The notes: generated by a model not told the origin, from the letters alone. Numbered from the stretch's first letter, positions 46,352 through 55,946 are shown. The stretch is 64,000 nucleotides of DNA from Rivularia sp. MS3 (GCA_019192545.1 JAHCMI010000009.1:62001-126000), one strand, 5' to 3'. Made by a program: numbers and translations.

Positions 46352-48070
46352 ATGAAAATGCTTGATTTGGAAAATGTAAACCCATACGATGATGCCCAAT
46401 ACAACTTTGCTTATTTAATTGACGTATCAGATAGTGTCGGTGAAGATACGCTTAAAGATGCCAAGGATGCTTATATACAGTCGATTCAATCTTTGATAGA
46501 TAGAGGCATTGCAGATGTTAGTGAATTTGCAGTAATTCCATTTGGCTCTGATGCATCTCTTCATGGGGCGTTAGATGCTACCGAGGCAATTTCAAAAATT
46601 AAAAGTTTGTCTGGAAAGAATGGTTTTACTAATTTCAATGCAGCACTTGAAAAAGCAAATCAATTTTACTCTCAGGTGCCTAGTGGAGGGCAGAATATAG
46701 TCTATTTTCTCTCTGATGGATATTCAACCATAGGAGGAAGTTTTAAAGAATCGGCAGATGCTTTACACAAGGTAGCTGATGTTCGAGCTTACGGTGTTGG
46801 AGCCGCACAAATCCAAGATTTGAGAATTATAGATTCAAACGAACCAGTGATAGTCAATAAAGCATCACAATTAGCCAGTCGATTTGTCGATGATATGGGT
46901 GGTTTAGTTGCTGATAAATCTCAAAATACCGATTCTCAAGGCGGTGGAAATGAGGAGATTGAAGTTGCCTCGGCTCCTGTAAATGAAGCTGTACAACAGA
47001 ACTCATCAGATACCAAAAACGAACCACATCTAGGAACACCGAAAGAAAATCTAGTTGATGATTCCGTTTCGCAAACCCCAACAACCTCTATCAAACCAGG
47101 GATTGACAATAGAGACAATTTAGGCGTAGGTGGCAATATAGATGGACTCATTGATGCAGAATTACCCATCGTAAATGTTGAAGATGTTTCCATCGAAGAA
47201 GGGGATATCGGAACCAGTATGGCTCAATTTGTGGTTAATTTATCTTCACCCGCTACCGAAGAGATCCAGTTTTCTTACCAAACTGTTGATGGAACCGCAA
47301 CTTCTGGTTCTGATTACAATCAAGCATCTGGACAAATTACAATTCCCATTGGCGAAACTAAAGCAGAAGTTGACATTATAGTCAATGGCGATCGCGAGAT
47401 TGAGTTAGATGAAGAATTTACCCTGAATCTCAAAAACTTAACTTCAGCAACTTTTGCAAACAATCAAACAGAATATAACAAAGTTGCCGTTATAGAAAAC
47501 GATGATGTTGCTCAAAGTTCAGCAATTATTCCCCAAAATGAAGCTCAAAGTCCCCCATTAGAGGACAATACAAGTCTTCTTGAAGGGAATTTAATGGATT
47601 TACAATCTTTTACAGATGAGGTAACAATAAACTTCACCGTAGACAGAAAAGCAATATATGACAATACTGTCGGATTTTACAAAATCAATGACATAGAAGG
47701 TACCATTACAGACCCCGTAACTGGAGAGGAAGTCAAACCAAGTGATGGAGAAGCTTATGCAAAATTAGCAATCGAGCTTCGAGAAAAGGGACTTGAATTC
47801 AGCGTCGGGGAGAATCAAAGTTCCATTACTAGCGAAGACAGTCTCTTAGGAGGGATTTTGTACGCTCCGTTTATTGTGGCTGATGGTGAAATTGACAGCC
47901 TTGAAGGAGATTTCAGTCAGGTTTTCTTCTCGTTTGCTCAAGCTAACTCCGATAAAGCCGAGCATATTCGCTCTTTAGGCAACAATACTTTTGGCTTTGA
48001 AGATATGTTGAATGGTGGCGATAATGACTTCAACGATATCATTATCCAAACTGAGGTTAAAACTATTTAA
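46352..48070 (+). CDS. VWA domain protein with Calx-beta and DUF4114 domains
   Basis: Protein of 572 residues without signal peptide. Residues ~15-185 form a von Willebrand factor A domain with a complete MIDAS: D24-V-S26-D-S28, the threonine of N-G-F-T-N, and the aspartate of F-L-S-D-G-Y-S. A polar linker follows, then a Calx-beta unit (~268-390, V-D-G-T-A-T-S-G-S-D-Y) and a C-terminal DUF4114 (~415-572) ending G-F-E-D-M-L-N-G-G-D-N-D-F-N-D. It is likely an adhesion or matrix protein secreted by the adjacent type I system. A GGAAG ribosome binding site precedes the start. Confidence 0.87.
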   Translation: MKMLDLENVNPYDDAQYNFAYLIDVSDSVGEDTLKDAKDAYIQSIQSLIDRGIADVSEFAVIPFGSDASLHGALDATEAISKIKSLSGKNGFTNFNAALEKANQFYSQVPSGGQNIVYFLSDGYSTIGGSFKESADALHKVADVRAYGVGAAQIQDLRIIDSNEPVIVNKASQLASRFVDDMGGLVADKSQNTDSQGGGNEEIEVASAPVNEAVQQNSSDTKNEPHLGTPKENLVDDSVSQTPTTSIKPGIDNRDNLGVGGNIDGLIDAELPIVNVEDVSIEEGDIGTSMAQFVVNLSSPATEEIQFSYQTVDGTATSGSDYNQASGQITIPIGETKAEVDIIVNGDREIELDEEFTLNLKNLTSATFANNQTEYNKVAVIENDDVAQSSAIIPQNEAQSPPLEDNTSLLEGNLMDLQSFTDEVTINFTVDRKAIYDNTVGFYKINDIEGTITDPVTGEEVKPSDGEAYAKLAIELREKGLEFSVGENQSSITSEDSLLGGILYAPFIVADGEIDSLEGDFSQVFFSFAQANSDKAEHIRSLGNNTFGFEDMLNGGDNDFNDIIIQTEVKTI

Positions 48071-48633
48071 TTTGTTCGCCCTTCTGTGTGTTTTTGGCTA
48101 TGCTGCTAGAGTTTGATACCCTAATTTAAAATTTTGCTAACTGTTTCGATTTTAGAACTCTGATTTTGATAACACCTTAACCCTTCTTTTTCAACAGGAA
48201 GGTACTAAATTTATTTTTTTGAATCATCTGAAGTCAATTGATTGTTATTAATGGAAGTTAGGAAACAATATTGACTATCATATTTAATCAGGAATAGCCG
48301 CAATTGTCACGTATCAGCAGAGTATATGAAAATTGCGGCTATTCCAAAATCAAACAAACTCATTATATAAACAATCTGAATAATTGATAAGACTTTCATA
48401 GAGTTAAAATCTGATTTAATTGTATTGCAAATTGCTTTTATAAAACAAAGAAATAAATTCCCATCGAAAAAAAACAATTTTCTTATTTAAGTATTGCTGC
48501 AAACACAATTTCAATATTTTTACATCTAATATATACCTGCATCCATATTATTACTTATGAAATCGTTGCTGCGCGCATCACCTCATAAGTAAATAGTTTG
48601 ATATTTTATCTCAACTAAGAATCAGTAAAAGTT
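48071..48633. repeat. intergenic region with a 15-bp inverted repeat
   Basis: GGAATAGCCGCAATT (48291-48305) and AATTGCGGCTATTCC (48331-48345) are a perfect 15-bp inverted repeat with a 25-nt centre. Its right arm resembles the TTGCGG-type strings near 34130 and 34425. No gene is seen. Confidence 0.6.
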
Positions 48634-49362
48634 ATGAATAAAACAATACAAATACAGGAATTAGCAATAGCTATTACAGCCAAGAATCTGAATCCTAATG
48701 TTGTCAACTTTGATTTTTTAAAGTATAGCAACATCATTTCATCGGAATGGGAATTAGCACGTAAACCAGTTTATACAAGAAACCTGACACAACTTATATT
48801 CAAAAATGGTATTGCAATTGTAGTACAACCCACAAGAGTTGTTTTTGCTCAAGCCACCGATGGAAGAGAGATTCAAGAATTACAAATTTCGCAATTAGCA
48901 TCTAGTTATATAGAGAAGTTACCCAATATTGAATACCAAGCAGTAGGAATTAATCCTAAAGGCTTTGTAACTTTTACAGAATCAAATGACGCTACCAACT
49001 ATTTATCAAAGAATCTACTTGCATCCGGAGAATGGCGAGAATTTGGTAGTACTCCAGTCAAAGCTGCTATTCAATTAGCTTATACTTTAGAAGAATCTCA
49101 GTTTAATTTGACAATCAACGAAGGATTGCTACAAATTTCATCAGAAAAGTCCGTACCAGCAATCTTATTTTCCGGTAATTTTAATTACAATATTTACGGC
49201 GATGAAGTCCAAACTCGTTTACAACATTTGAATCAAATTATTCATAATTGGAAAAATGATTTAGAAACTTATAAAGAACTTATTAATAATAAATTTCTCT
49301 CTTCTAAAATGAATAATCAAGATTTGATTCCTTTCGGCGTACCAATTTCTCCATCCTTATAG
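48634..49362 (+). CDS. hypothetical protein
   Basis: Protein of 242 residues with mixed alpha/beta character (strands such as G-I-A-I-V-V-Q-P-T-R-V-V-F-A) and no signal peptide or membrane segment. The pattern resembles proteins that score a quadratic-like N-terminal domain and a helical tail, but I cannot assign a family. It stands alone between two hairpin-containing gaps, downstream of the secretion region. The ATG at 48634 has no strong ribosome binding site. Confidence 0.55.
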   Translation: MNKTIQIQELAIAITAKNLNPNVVNFDFLKYSNIISSEWELARKPVYTRNLTQLIFKNGIAIVVQPTRVVFAQATDGREIQELQISQLASSYIEKLPNIEYQAVGINPKGFVTFTESNDATNYLSKNLLASGEWREFGSTPVKAAIQLAYTLEESQFNLTINEGLLQISSEKSVPAILFSGNFNYNIYGDEVQTRLQHLNQIIHNWKNDLETYKELINNKFLSSKMNNQDLIPFGVPISPSL

Positions 49363-49802
49363 AATTTTATCTACTTTTTCATCTATAAGTCGTAGGAAAG
49401 ATAGATGTCAAAAACTCTTTGTTTCAGAAAAACCGGGTTTCTTAAATCTTACAAATGATTTCGGAATGCTATAGTTAACGATAAAATCGTAAAAATGCAG
49501 ATTCTGGCAAACCCGGTATTACTTAAAATACTGGGTTTACTTATTTGTTGTAAAAATTTTCAATTTTGATGATTCTGGTTTAGCTAAAGCCTTTTAAATT
49601 AGTAGAAGTTATGGAAGCTCGATATTTAAAATACTTAAGTTTTAATTCTATGGGAGCATTTACAGCCATATTATGTTTCATTTGTCTCTCTTAAGCAATT
49701 TTACGGTTCTCAGATAAAATCTTTACTAGATATAAAGGAATACATACCTTTTTTCACATCGGTATTAGCTAGGATGCCCTGTCTACCTACTTCAAACGAG
49801 CT
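49363..49802. terminator. intergenic region with terminator-like hairpin
   Basis: AAACCCGGTATT at 49509-49520 pairs with AATACTGGGTTT at 49527-49538 (one G-T pair). It probably terminates transcription of the hypothetical gene. No other feature is seen. Confidence 0.5.
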
Positions 49803-51080
49803 ATGACTGTTACGCTGACTAAATACCCCGCACCATTGTTGAATAAAATTGGCATTTATGTTTGCCAAGCAGTTATTTATATTCAGCAACAGCAACCAGA
49901 GTTATTACTCGATAAATACAGGAGCATATCTTGGCGGGATAACAGCAATCAACAGCGTCTGAAGACAAAATTAATAGAAGTAATTGGTAATCCTGGAGAT
50001 TGGGAATCATTAGTTAATCGTGTAGAAGGATTTATTCATACCTTACTAGTATCTAATTCCACAAATACTCCTGTCTTAATCAAATTACAGGAAAAAATTC
50101 GTCATTTAAACCCCGATACCGTTGAAGAATCAAACTCTTCTAATGAAAAACAAGATAAAAATTCTTCTGCATTGAATCAACAGGAAGCTTTAGCGACACC
50201 AGATAAACAAGATATTGCACAAAATCAACCTGACAATAACTCTACAAAATCAAGCCAGGAAGAAGATTTATCTCAAGCTAACGAACAAAATGTCCCTGAA
50301 AATAATCAAGATGTAAATTCTGCAAATACGCAAATCGATGAACAAGAAGCCAATCATCAGCATAGTGCCATCGCAGCATTAATTATAGATGCAGAAAATA
50401 CGCAAATTACCACAGAAACAGAACAATTTTTAACCAATTTTTCCACTAGCCCCATTCAAATCAAAATAGCCTTTGCAAATTGGCAGAATATGGGTAGCAA
50501 AGATAGTGATTTCCACCACCGCGAATACGACTTAATACATGTTCCTTGCGGTAAAGATAATGCCGATAGAAAAATTATCGCCTTTGGCTCGACAATTGAT
50601 AAATATTTTCCCAAAGTCAAAGAAGTCTTACTATGTGCTTCGGATAATGTCATGAACAGCTTATGCAGTTGTCTGCAACACAAAGGTTTAACTGTTTATC
50701 AAGTTAGTCAACATGCAAGCAATTTGACTATTTTAGATGGAAAAACCAATGATACTCATAATCACATCATTTTACCTTCAATAGAAAAACTTCTGTGTCA
50801 GATAAAAGAGATAATTGAAGAACAAATTACCGATAGTTCAAATCAATGGATAAAGCTCTCCAAAATCTGCAAACTATTTAAAGAAAAGTATAGCTTTGGT
50901 ATAAACAAAGTGGTATCCCATCATCTTCCGGGTAACAATGTCAAAAATATTTTTGTCAATCAGCCTGAGTTCGTACTTCATCAAATACCGGAACATCCAG
51001 AGTTATATGTTACTTTGTTCAAGATGCCTACTGTGCAAGATACGGACGATAATTCTTCATTAGGCATTAGCGAACAGTAA
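49803..51080 (+). CDS. NYN-domain ribonuclease-like protein with C-terminal LOTUS (OST-HTH) domain
   Basis: Protein of 425 residues. The N-terminal ~105 residues form a small helical domain, followed by an acidic, glutamine-rich linker (~110-185). The NYN (PIN-like) domain begins at I-I-D196-A-E-N and continues with G-K-D-N-A-D-R-K-I and L-L-C-A-S-D-N, giving the acidic residues expected for a metal-dependent nuclease. The last ~100 residues (W-I-K-L-S-K-I-C-K-L-F-K-E-K-Y) resemble a LOTUS/OST-HTH RNA-binding domain. The combination suggests RNA processing or decay in the cytosol; the target is unknown. Confidence 0.75.
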   Translation: MTVTLTKYPAPLLNKIGIYVCQAVIYIQQQQPELLLDKYRSISWRDNSNQQRLKTKLIEVIGNPGDWESLVNRVEGFIHTLLVSNSTNTPVLIKLQEKIRHLNPDTVEESNSSNEKQDKNSSALNQQEALATPDKQDIAQNQPDNNSTKSSQEEDLSQANEQNVPENNQDVNSANTQIDEQEANHQHSAIAALIIDAENTQITTETEQFLTNFSTSPIQIKIAFANWQNMGSKDSDFHHREYDLIHVPCGKDNADRKIIAFGSTIDKYFPKVKEVLLCASDNVMNSLCSCLQHKGLTVYQVSQHASNLTILDGKTNDTHNHIILPSIEKLLCQIKEIIEEQITDSSNQWIKLSKICKLFKEKYSFGINKVVSHHLPGNNVKNIFVNQPEFVLHQIPEHPELYVTLFKMPTVQDTDDNSSLGISEQ

Positions 51081-51222
51081 CATAATTATTCCATAACTCA
51101 CTTTCTTCAACAAATTTAGAGAAAAAATAACTATTTCTTGCTTAAGAGTGAATTGAAAAATCGGCAAAAAAGGCAAAATTAACACCAGACAAGCCCTTAT
51201 AGTGCCTTTTTCTTCAATCAAA

Positions 51223-52296
51223 ATGAGAATTGCTTACGTTCACTTCTATGTTGAAGATGCCAAAACTTGGTGTGACTGGTTTGTGCATCATCTTAATTTT
51301 CGTAGATTAGATATTGATATCCTAAACCGTAATTTTACCGTTAGTGTAAATACAGATTCTCATACCGCTACGGAGGTAGTTACAAGCGGTGTCGTTTGCT
51401 TTGTGCTGTCTTCACCAATGTCTTCCATTAGCCCAGTAGCTAAATATCTAAGCCAACACCCACCAGGGGTTGTAGATGTCGCATTCGAGGTAGACAATTT
51501 ATCCGCGATAATTGCTACAGCCAAAGCTCATGGCATCAAGTTTATACAACCCCCAATGCAGTACAAACAAGAGAAAATTTCCATCAACCAAATTAAGCTA
51601 ATGGCTTGGGGGGGGCTTACACATACTTTATTGCAAAAACAATTTATACAGAATGCTATTGAAGATGATTCCTCTAATGCTTTTATCCAAGCAATCGATC
51701 ATATAGTCTTAAACGTTCCTATCGGAGATTTAAAGCCTGCTGTTAGTTGGTACCAAAACATTTTAGGTTTTCGCGAGCAGCAGAAATTTAATATTCAAAC
51801 TGAGTATTCTGCTTTACACTCCCAGGTAATGGTTTCTCCTGATGGCAGGGTACAACTACCAATTAACGAACCTGCAACTGCTAACTCTCAGATACAAGAA
51901 TTTCTTCACGCTAACCAAGGTGCAGGAATTCAACATATTGCTTTACAAACCAGCAATATCATTAGTAACATAGCTGAATTTCGCAGCCGTGGAGTTTCTT
52001 TTTTACCTATTTCTCAAAGCTATTATTCCCATTTACATAAGCGAACAAATTTACCTCTTCAACCAAACGAACTCACAAAAATTGCCAAACAAGAAATTTT
52101 AGTAGACTGGAATCAAGATTATCCTAATGCTTTACTTTTACAGATTTTCACACAACCTATTTTTCCTCAACCAACTTTTTTCTTTGAGTTTATAGAGCGT
52201 AGACAATGCGCTCAAGGTTTCGGAGAAGGTAACTTCCGCGCTTTATTTGAAGCAATGGAACTCGAACAAATCAAACGTGGAAGCTTACAAGTTTAA
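51223..52296 (+). CDS. hppD: 4-hydroxyphenylpyruvate dioxygenase
   Basis: Fe(II)-dependent dioxygenase that converts 4-hydroxyphenylpyruvate to homogentisate, the head-group precursor for tocopherol in cyanobacteria. The iron ligands are visible: the histidine of A-I-D-H-I-V-L-N, the histidine of G-I-Q-H-I-A-L, and the glutamate of F-F-F-E-F-I-E-R. The G-F-G-E-G-N-F-R-A-L-F-E end is diagnostic. Length is about 357 residues from the ATG at 51223 (M-R-I-A-Y-V-H-F); a GTG at 51202 would add seven residues and cannot be excluded. Confidence 0.92.
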   Translation: MRIAYVHFYVEDAKTWCDWFVHHLNFRRLDIDILNRNFTVSVNTDSHTATEVVTSGVVCFVLSSPMSSISPVAKYLSQHPPGVVDVAFEVDNLSAIIATAKAHGIKFIQPPMQYKQEKISINQIKLMAWGGLTHTLLQKQFIQNAIEDDSSNAFIQAIDHIVLNVPIGDLKPAVSWYQNILGFREQQKFNIQTEYSALHSQVMVSPDGRVQLPINEPATANSQIQEFLHANQGAGIQHIALQTSNIISNIAEFRSRGVSFLPISQSYYSHLHKRTNLPLQPNELTKIAKQEILVDWNQDYPNALLLQIFTQPIFPQPTFFFEFIERRQCAQGFGEGNFRALFEAMELEQIKRGSLQV

Positions 52297-52318
52297 AATT
52301 TGTTTTGACAGCTAATTT

Positions 52319-52340
52319 ATCCCTCTTCTTTAAGAGGGAT
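52319..52340. terminator. hairpin after hppD
   Basis: ATCCCTCTT, loop CTTT, AAGAGGGAT: a 9-bp perfect stem shortly after the hppD stop codon. No T-run follows. Confidence 0.5.
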
Positions 52341-52496
52341 AGAAAGTTAAAAAAGTTTTTTAGATTTTTTCTTTAACAGAAAATATTTTTTGTAAACTTA
52401 AATCGAAATAGAAAATTGATTTACTTATTAATGTTTACGATTGCTAGCTGGCAACAATTGCGATATTTTGTAAATGCACTTTAATTATTATTTTTA

Positions 52497-53177
52497 ATGA
52501 TAAGAATTATTACAGATTTTGACGGACCGATTAGTGATGTTTCCGAGCGTTATTATCAGGTTTATCTACTGTGTCTGGAAAAAAATCGCCATCCAAATCA
52601 ACAAATACGAACGCTTTCCAAACAAGAATTTTGGGAATTGAAGCGCTCGCGCATCCGGGAGAAACAAATAGGTATTATGTGTGGTTTAGACGAAACGCAG
52701 GCAGAAAATTTTGCTCGATTGCGGAAACAAACCGTACATACGCAGCCATATTTTGAGCTTGATACTTTAGCTAAGGGTGCCATAGAGGCTTTATCAAAAG
52801 CACAACAAGCTGGGATTGATTTGGCGGTAATGACTATGCGCCGAGTAAGAGAATTAGAATATGCTTTAGAAAAATTTAATTTATACGATTATTTTCCAGA
52901 AAATCGCCGTTATTGTCTTAGTAATGACTACGTCAAAACTCGTGATATAGATGATAAACCTCTACTTATGCAACGTGCATTAAAAGAGTTGCCGCCTGTA
53001 GAAAATACTTGGATGGTTGGGGATACAGAAGCTGATATAGCTGCGGCCAAAAAATATGGTGTCAAATCAATTGCAGTAGAATGCGGAATTCGCGATCGCG
53101 CTCAACTTGAAGTCTATAGCCCAGATATGTTTATGAAAAATTTGATAGAAGCTGTTAATTTTATACTTAAAAGCTAA
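52497..53177 (+). CDS. HAD-superfamily hydrolase
   Basis: Phosphatase-like protein of 226 residues. HAD motif I is I-T-D7-F-D9-G at the very N-terminus, motif II the threonine in V-M-T-M-R-R, and motif IV V-G-D-T-E-A-D-I-A-A-A-K-K-Y-G. A helical cap domain lies between motifs I and II, as in phosphoglycolate-phosphatase-like enzymes. Likely a cytosolic phosphatase of a small metabolite; substrate unknown. The frame starts directly at motif I, confirming the start. Confidence 0.85.
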   Translation: MIRIITDFDGPISDVSERYYQVYLLCLEKNRHPNQQIRTLSKQEFWELKRSRIREKQIGIMCGLDETQAENFARLRKQTVHTQPYFELDTLAKGAIEALSKAQQAGIDLAVMTMRRVRELEYALEKFNLYDYFPENRRYCLSNDYVKTRDIDDKPLLMQRALKELPPVENTWMVGDTEADIAAAKKYGVKSIAVECGIRDRAQLEVYSPDMFMKNLIEAVNFILKS

Positions 53178-53287
53178 GAGCATTTAATAGACATCAAAAT
53201 TATCAATAAAAAATGGGTTTAAGGGAATTAATTATAATGTCGGAGCTATAACTACCAACTAAAGATTCCCTATTTTCCCAGCAAAAC

Positions 53288-53914
53288 TTATTTAAGAAAA
53301 CTGCAAATTAGCCACAATAATACAAAAGTAACTACAGTGGCAAACTGGTTAGTCGTAAAATTCGCAGATTGTAACTGTTGTACAAGGGGGCTAGCAATCA
53401 GCCCGCCAACTATCAAACCAACTATCAAACCGACTAAAGTTAATAAAGCTGCTCTGCCAAATCTACTTTCCTTACGATTTAGAAAATAAATACTTACTCC
53501 AACCCCAAGTACTAACATCAATTGTAAAACCTGGTCGCCTCCGCTTCTATAAAATAAGCTATTGGCACTTAAACCAAGATACCAAACTCCGGGTATAACT
53601 ACATCAAGAGTACTGGGCTTGTCTACCATCCGTTGCAGCCATGCAGGTGACTGTTGTTTCGGAACGGGGCTGACATCGGGAGCTACCTGCTCTCTACGTT
53701 CGGGAAAGCGAATGCGTTCGGGTACTTTAATTTTTCCTTCTTGGCGCATCCGCAAGCGGTCCATCAATACAGCATCATAAGCTGCTTCAATCATTTCAAG
53801 ACGCTGACTATCACCACTATATTGTTCTACTAGGCGATCGCGTGTATCTTGAATTTCTTCAAAGCTAGCATCTTCTGATACCCCAAGTTTTTCATAGGGA
53901 TTTTGGTCGCTCAT
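53288..53914 (-). CDS. CPP1-like J-domain membrane protein
   Basis: Protein of 208 residues of the CPP1-like (chaperone-like protein of POR1) family of cyanobacteria and plastids. The N-terminal ~60 residues form a J-like domain without the HPD motif (N-P-Y-E-K-L-G-V-S-E-D-A-S-F-E-E-I). After a proline-rich linker the C-terminal half has four hydrophobic segments. In plants the relative stabilises protochlorophyllide oxidoreductase; a similar thylakoid role here is inferred. Convergent with the HAD gene. Confidence 0.85.
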   Translation of the reverse strand: MSDQNPYEKLGVSEDASFEEIQDTRDRLVEQYSGDSQRLEMIEAAYDAVLMDRLRMRQEGKIKVPERIRFPERREQVAPDVSPVPKQQSPAWLQRMVDKPSTLDVVIPGVWYLGLSANSLFYRSGGDQVLQLMLVLGVGVSIYFLNRKESRFGRAALLTLVGLIVGLIVGGLIASPLVQQLQSANFTTNQFATVVTFVLLWLICSFLK

Positions 53915-54619
53915 GGGAGTTAATTACTTTAGGCTCAATCGGCAGCAGTTTGTTATAACAAACTATTTTATGATTTATTTTGGTAGAAACCAATATTATT
54001 GCAGTCTAATTTAAGAGTCTTACCTAGATATAGCTATAATACTTGCCATGATTGGCGCAAGTAATTCTCACTAATAGTAACTTTAACATATCGCAATAAC
54101 TCCGTGTATCCCCTCATGCCGTTGAGCAATAAGGGCTTTACTCTAGAATTTGAGATAAAAACACAAAAAGTAAACATCTTTTATGAAAAAATTAAAATTT
54201 GTGTTTTATTTAAAGCAGCTATATTTCTAAGATAGAAAATTTGTTGCCGTAAACCCCTTCTTCTTTTTGTGCCGTTTAATCGCATATAGATTTAAAATTG
54301 ATAGCGTTTAAATTTTTTGTAACTTGAAGTAAGCAGTTTTCTAGTTTAATCTTCAAGTAACGAACTTGGGTGTTGGAATATCTATAATTATTAGATATTC
54401 TCGCAAAGGAAGAGGAGCATTGCTGCTTCATACTCAGGGTTGCATAAAAGATAAGATTTTTGTTCTTCAAGCCGCGACTCCAAGATATGCATCAGTATGT
54501 CTAATGGAAAAACCGGTTACGAGAGCTTTAGCATTGTAGATTATTTTTGCCCAAATGCGGATATCCGCGCCTTAAGGGCGCAAGCCGCTTGTAAATCCTA
54601 TGAATTTTTTTGCAAAGTG
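53915..54619. other. divergent intergenic region
   Basis: Separates the CPP1-like gene and the response regulator. The response-regulator frame is open upstream to 54497, but that stretch includes a GC-rich repeat-like segment (CCTTAAGGGCGCAAGCCGC) and is not protein-like, so I treat it as leader. No RNA gene recognised. Confidence 0.4.
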
Positions 54620-55345
54620 ATGGTCATGGCTCCCACTGCCAAGATTCTTGTAGTTGACGACGATCCTGCCGTTAGAAATTTAATTCAACGTTTCTTGATG
54701 AAGCAGAGCTATCAAGTGGAAGCTGCCGAAGATGGCAAAACTGCTTTAGCTCTATTCGAGCAATTTAACCCAGATTTGGTAATTTTAGACGTTAATTTAC
54801 CAGATGTAATCGGGTTTAACCTTTGCCAAGAAATGCAGAGTCGTAACGGTGTTTTTGTTTTAATGCTGACTAGTCGTGCGGACGAAGCCGATAAAATTCG
54901 CGGCTTTTCCAAAGGTGCTGACGATTATCTCACTAAGCCTTTTGGTTTAGGGGAATTAGAAGTCAGAGTCGCAGCCATTCTGCGCCGTCAGCGCGTTGTT
55001 ACCACAGCGGAACAAAAGCGCTTGGTTTTTGAAAAATTGATGATAGATCCCGTCCGAAGAGAAGTGTCGCTTAACAATTTGCCAGTTCCCTTGACTGCAT
55101 TGGAGTTTGACTTACTGCATTTTCTAGCCAGTCACCCCGGTAGAGTTTGGCGACGTGCCGAACTCATTCAAGAGGTATGGGATTATGAATATGTAGGCGA
55201 CCAAAGGGTTGTAGACGTACATATAGGTCAAATTCGTAAAAAGATTGAAGCTGATGCGGCTCAGCCTGCTTTAATTCAGACGGTACGTGGTGTTGGCTAT
55301 AAATTTGAATGTCCGGCTCCAGCCCAACAACCTGAGAAAGTTTAG
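54620..55345 (+). CDS. OmpR/PhoB-family response regulator
   Basis: Two-component response regulator of about 241 residues from M42 of the longer open frame (M-V-M-A-P-T-A-K-I-L-V-V-D-D-D). The receiver domain has the acidic triad D-D-D, the phosphorylation site D57 in L-V-I-L-D-V, the threonine/serine position in M-L-T-S-R, and the K of L-T-K-P-F. The C-terminal winged helix (from ~140) ends in V-R-G-V-G-Y-K-F, typical of OmpR-type DNA-binding domains. No histidine kinase gene is adjacent. It is not clearly the phosphate regulator, so I give no symbol. Confidence 0.88.
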   Translation: MVMAPTAKILVVDDDPAVRNLIQRFLMKQSYQVEAAEDGKTALALFEQFNPDLVILDVNLPDVIGFNLCQEMQSRNGVFVLMLTSRADEADKIRGFSKGADDYLTKPFGLGELEVRVAAILRRQRVVTTAEQKRLVFEKLMIDPVRREVSLNNLPVPLTALEFDLLHFLASHPGRVWRRAELIQEVWDYEYVGDQRVVDVHIGQIRKKIEADAAQPALIQTVRGVGYKFECPAPAQQPEKV

Positions 55346-55352
55346 TAAAACG

Positions 55353-55371
55353 GGAGGTTAAACCTCCTTTT
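55353..55371 (+). terminator. intrinsic terminator of the response regulator gene
   Basis: GGAGGTT, A, AACCTCC followed by TTTTA, 8 bp after the stop codon. A short, stable stem with a T-run. Confidence 0.7.
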
Positions 55372-55946
55372 ACGTATTCTCTAATTACTATTTGCCGCTT
55401 CGTTATCAAAATTTGACATTGCTAATTCAATGTTAAAAATAGATAAAGCGGTAAGTTATCCACAGAAGTTTTCTGATTCAAAATATCATCTATGTGTCAG
55501 GATATCTTTACAATGTCCGTATCGTTTTTATAAAAAGCGAGATTTTAGACCCAAATATTAAGCTTATTAGTTATTAATTAATTAAGTTTTATTATTTTTT
55601 GAATAGAAAATAATCAAAAATGCAATTTCTGAAAATTGAATTTTGATGAAAAGGACATTAGTTTGATTTTAACATTTTATTTAGTTAATAAACCCGGCTG
55701 TTAAAAGACCGGGTTTTTTCTATTGCGGATAGGGAATTAATGCTAAATCAAAACTCTAGATAATGTTTTCGTAGGTTTTACCTAGATATGTAACAGATAA
55801 CCGAATCATTTTTGTAGACTCACTTCCTGACACTCACAAATTGTAAAATTTATATCTTTGGTGACAATAATTTCGCTTGCTCATGTTCGTAAGATTCTTG
55901 CTTCAGAGTGGGAGATATGACGGCTTTTACTGCTCGATACTTTCTG
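55372..55946. ncRNA. intergenic region with an orphan terminator, possible small RNA
   Basis: AACCCGG (55691-55697) and CCGGGTT (55709-55715) followed by TTTTTC form a strong intrinsic terminator about 345 bp after the response regulator stop, where no coding gene ends. The response regulator has its own terminator at 55353, so a small RNA transcribed rightward through 55400-55720 is possible. This is an inference from the terminator only. Confidence 0.3.

Noticed and set aside
12521-48070. Interpreting the RTX-type proteins as toxins
   Set aside because: The passengers are phosphatases, diesterases and adhesion-type domains; no pore-forming or toxin domain is seen.
54497-54619. 41-residue N-terminal extension of the response regulator
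   Set aside because: Receiver domains start a few residues before the first acidic pair; the extension runs through a GC-rich repeat-like segment.
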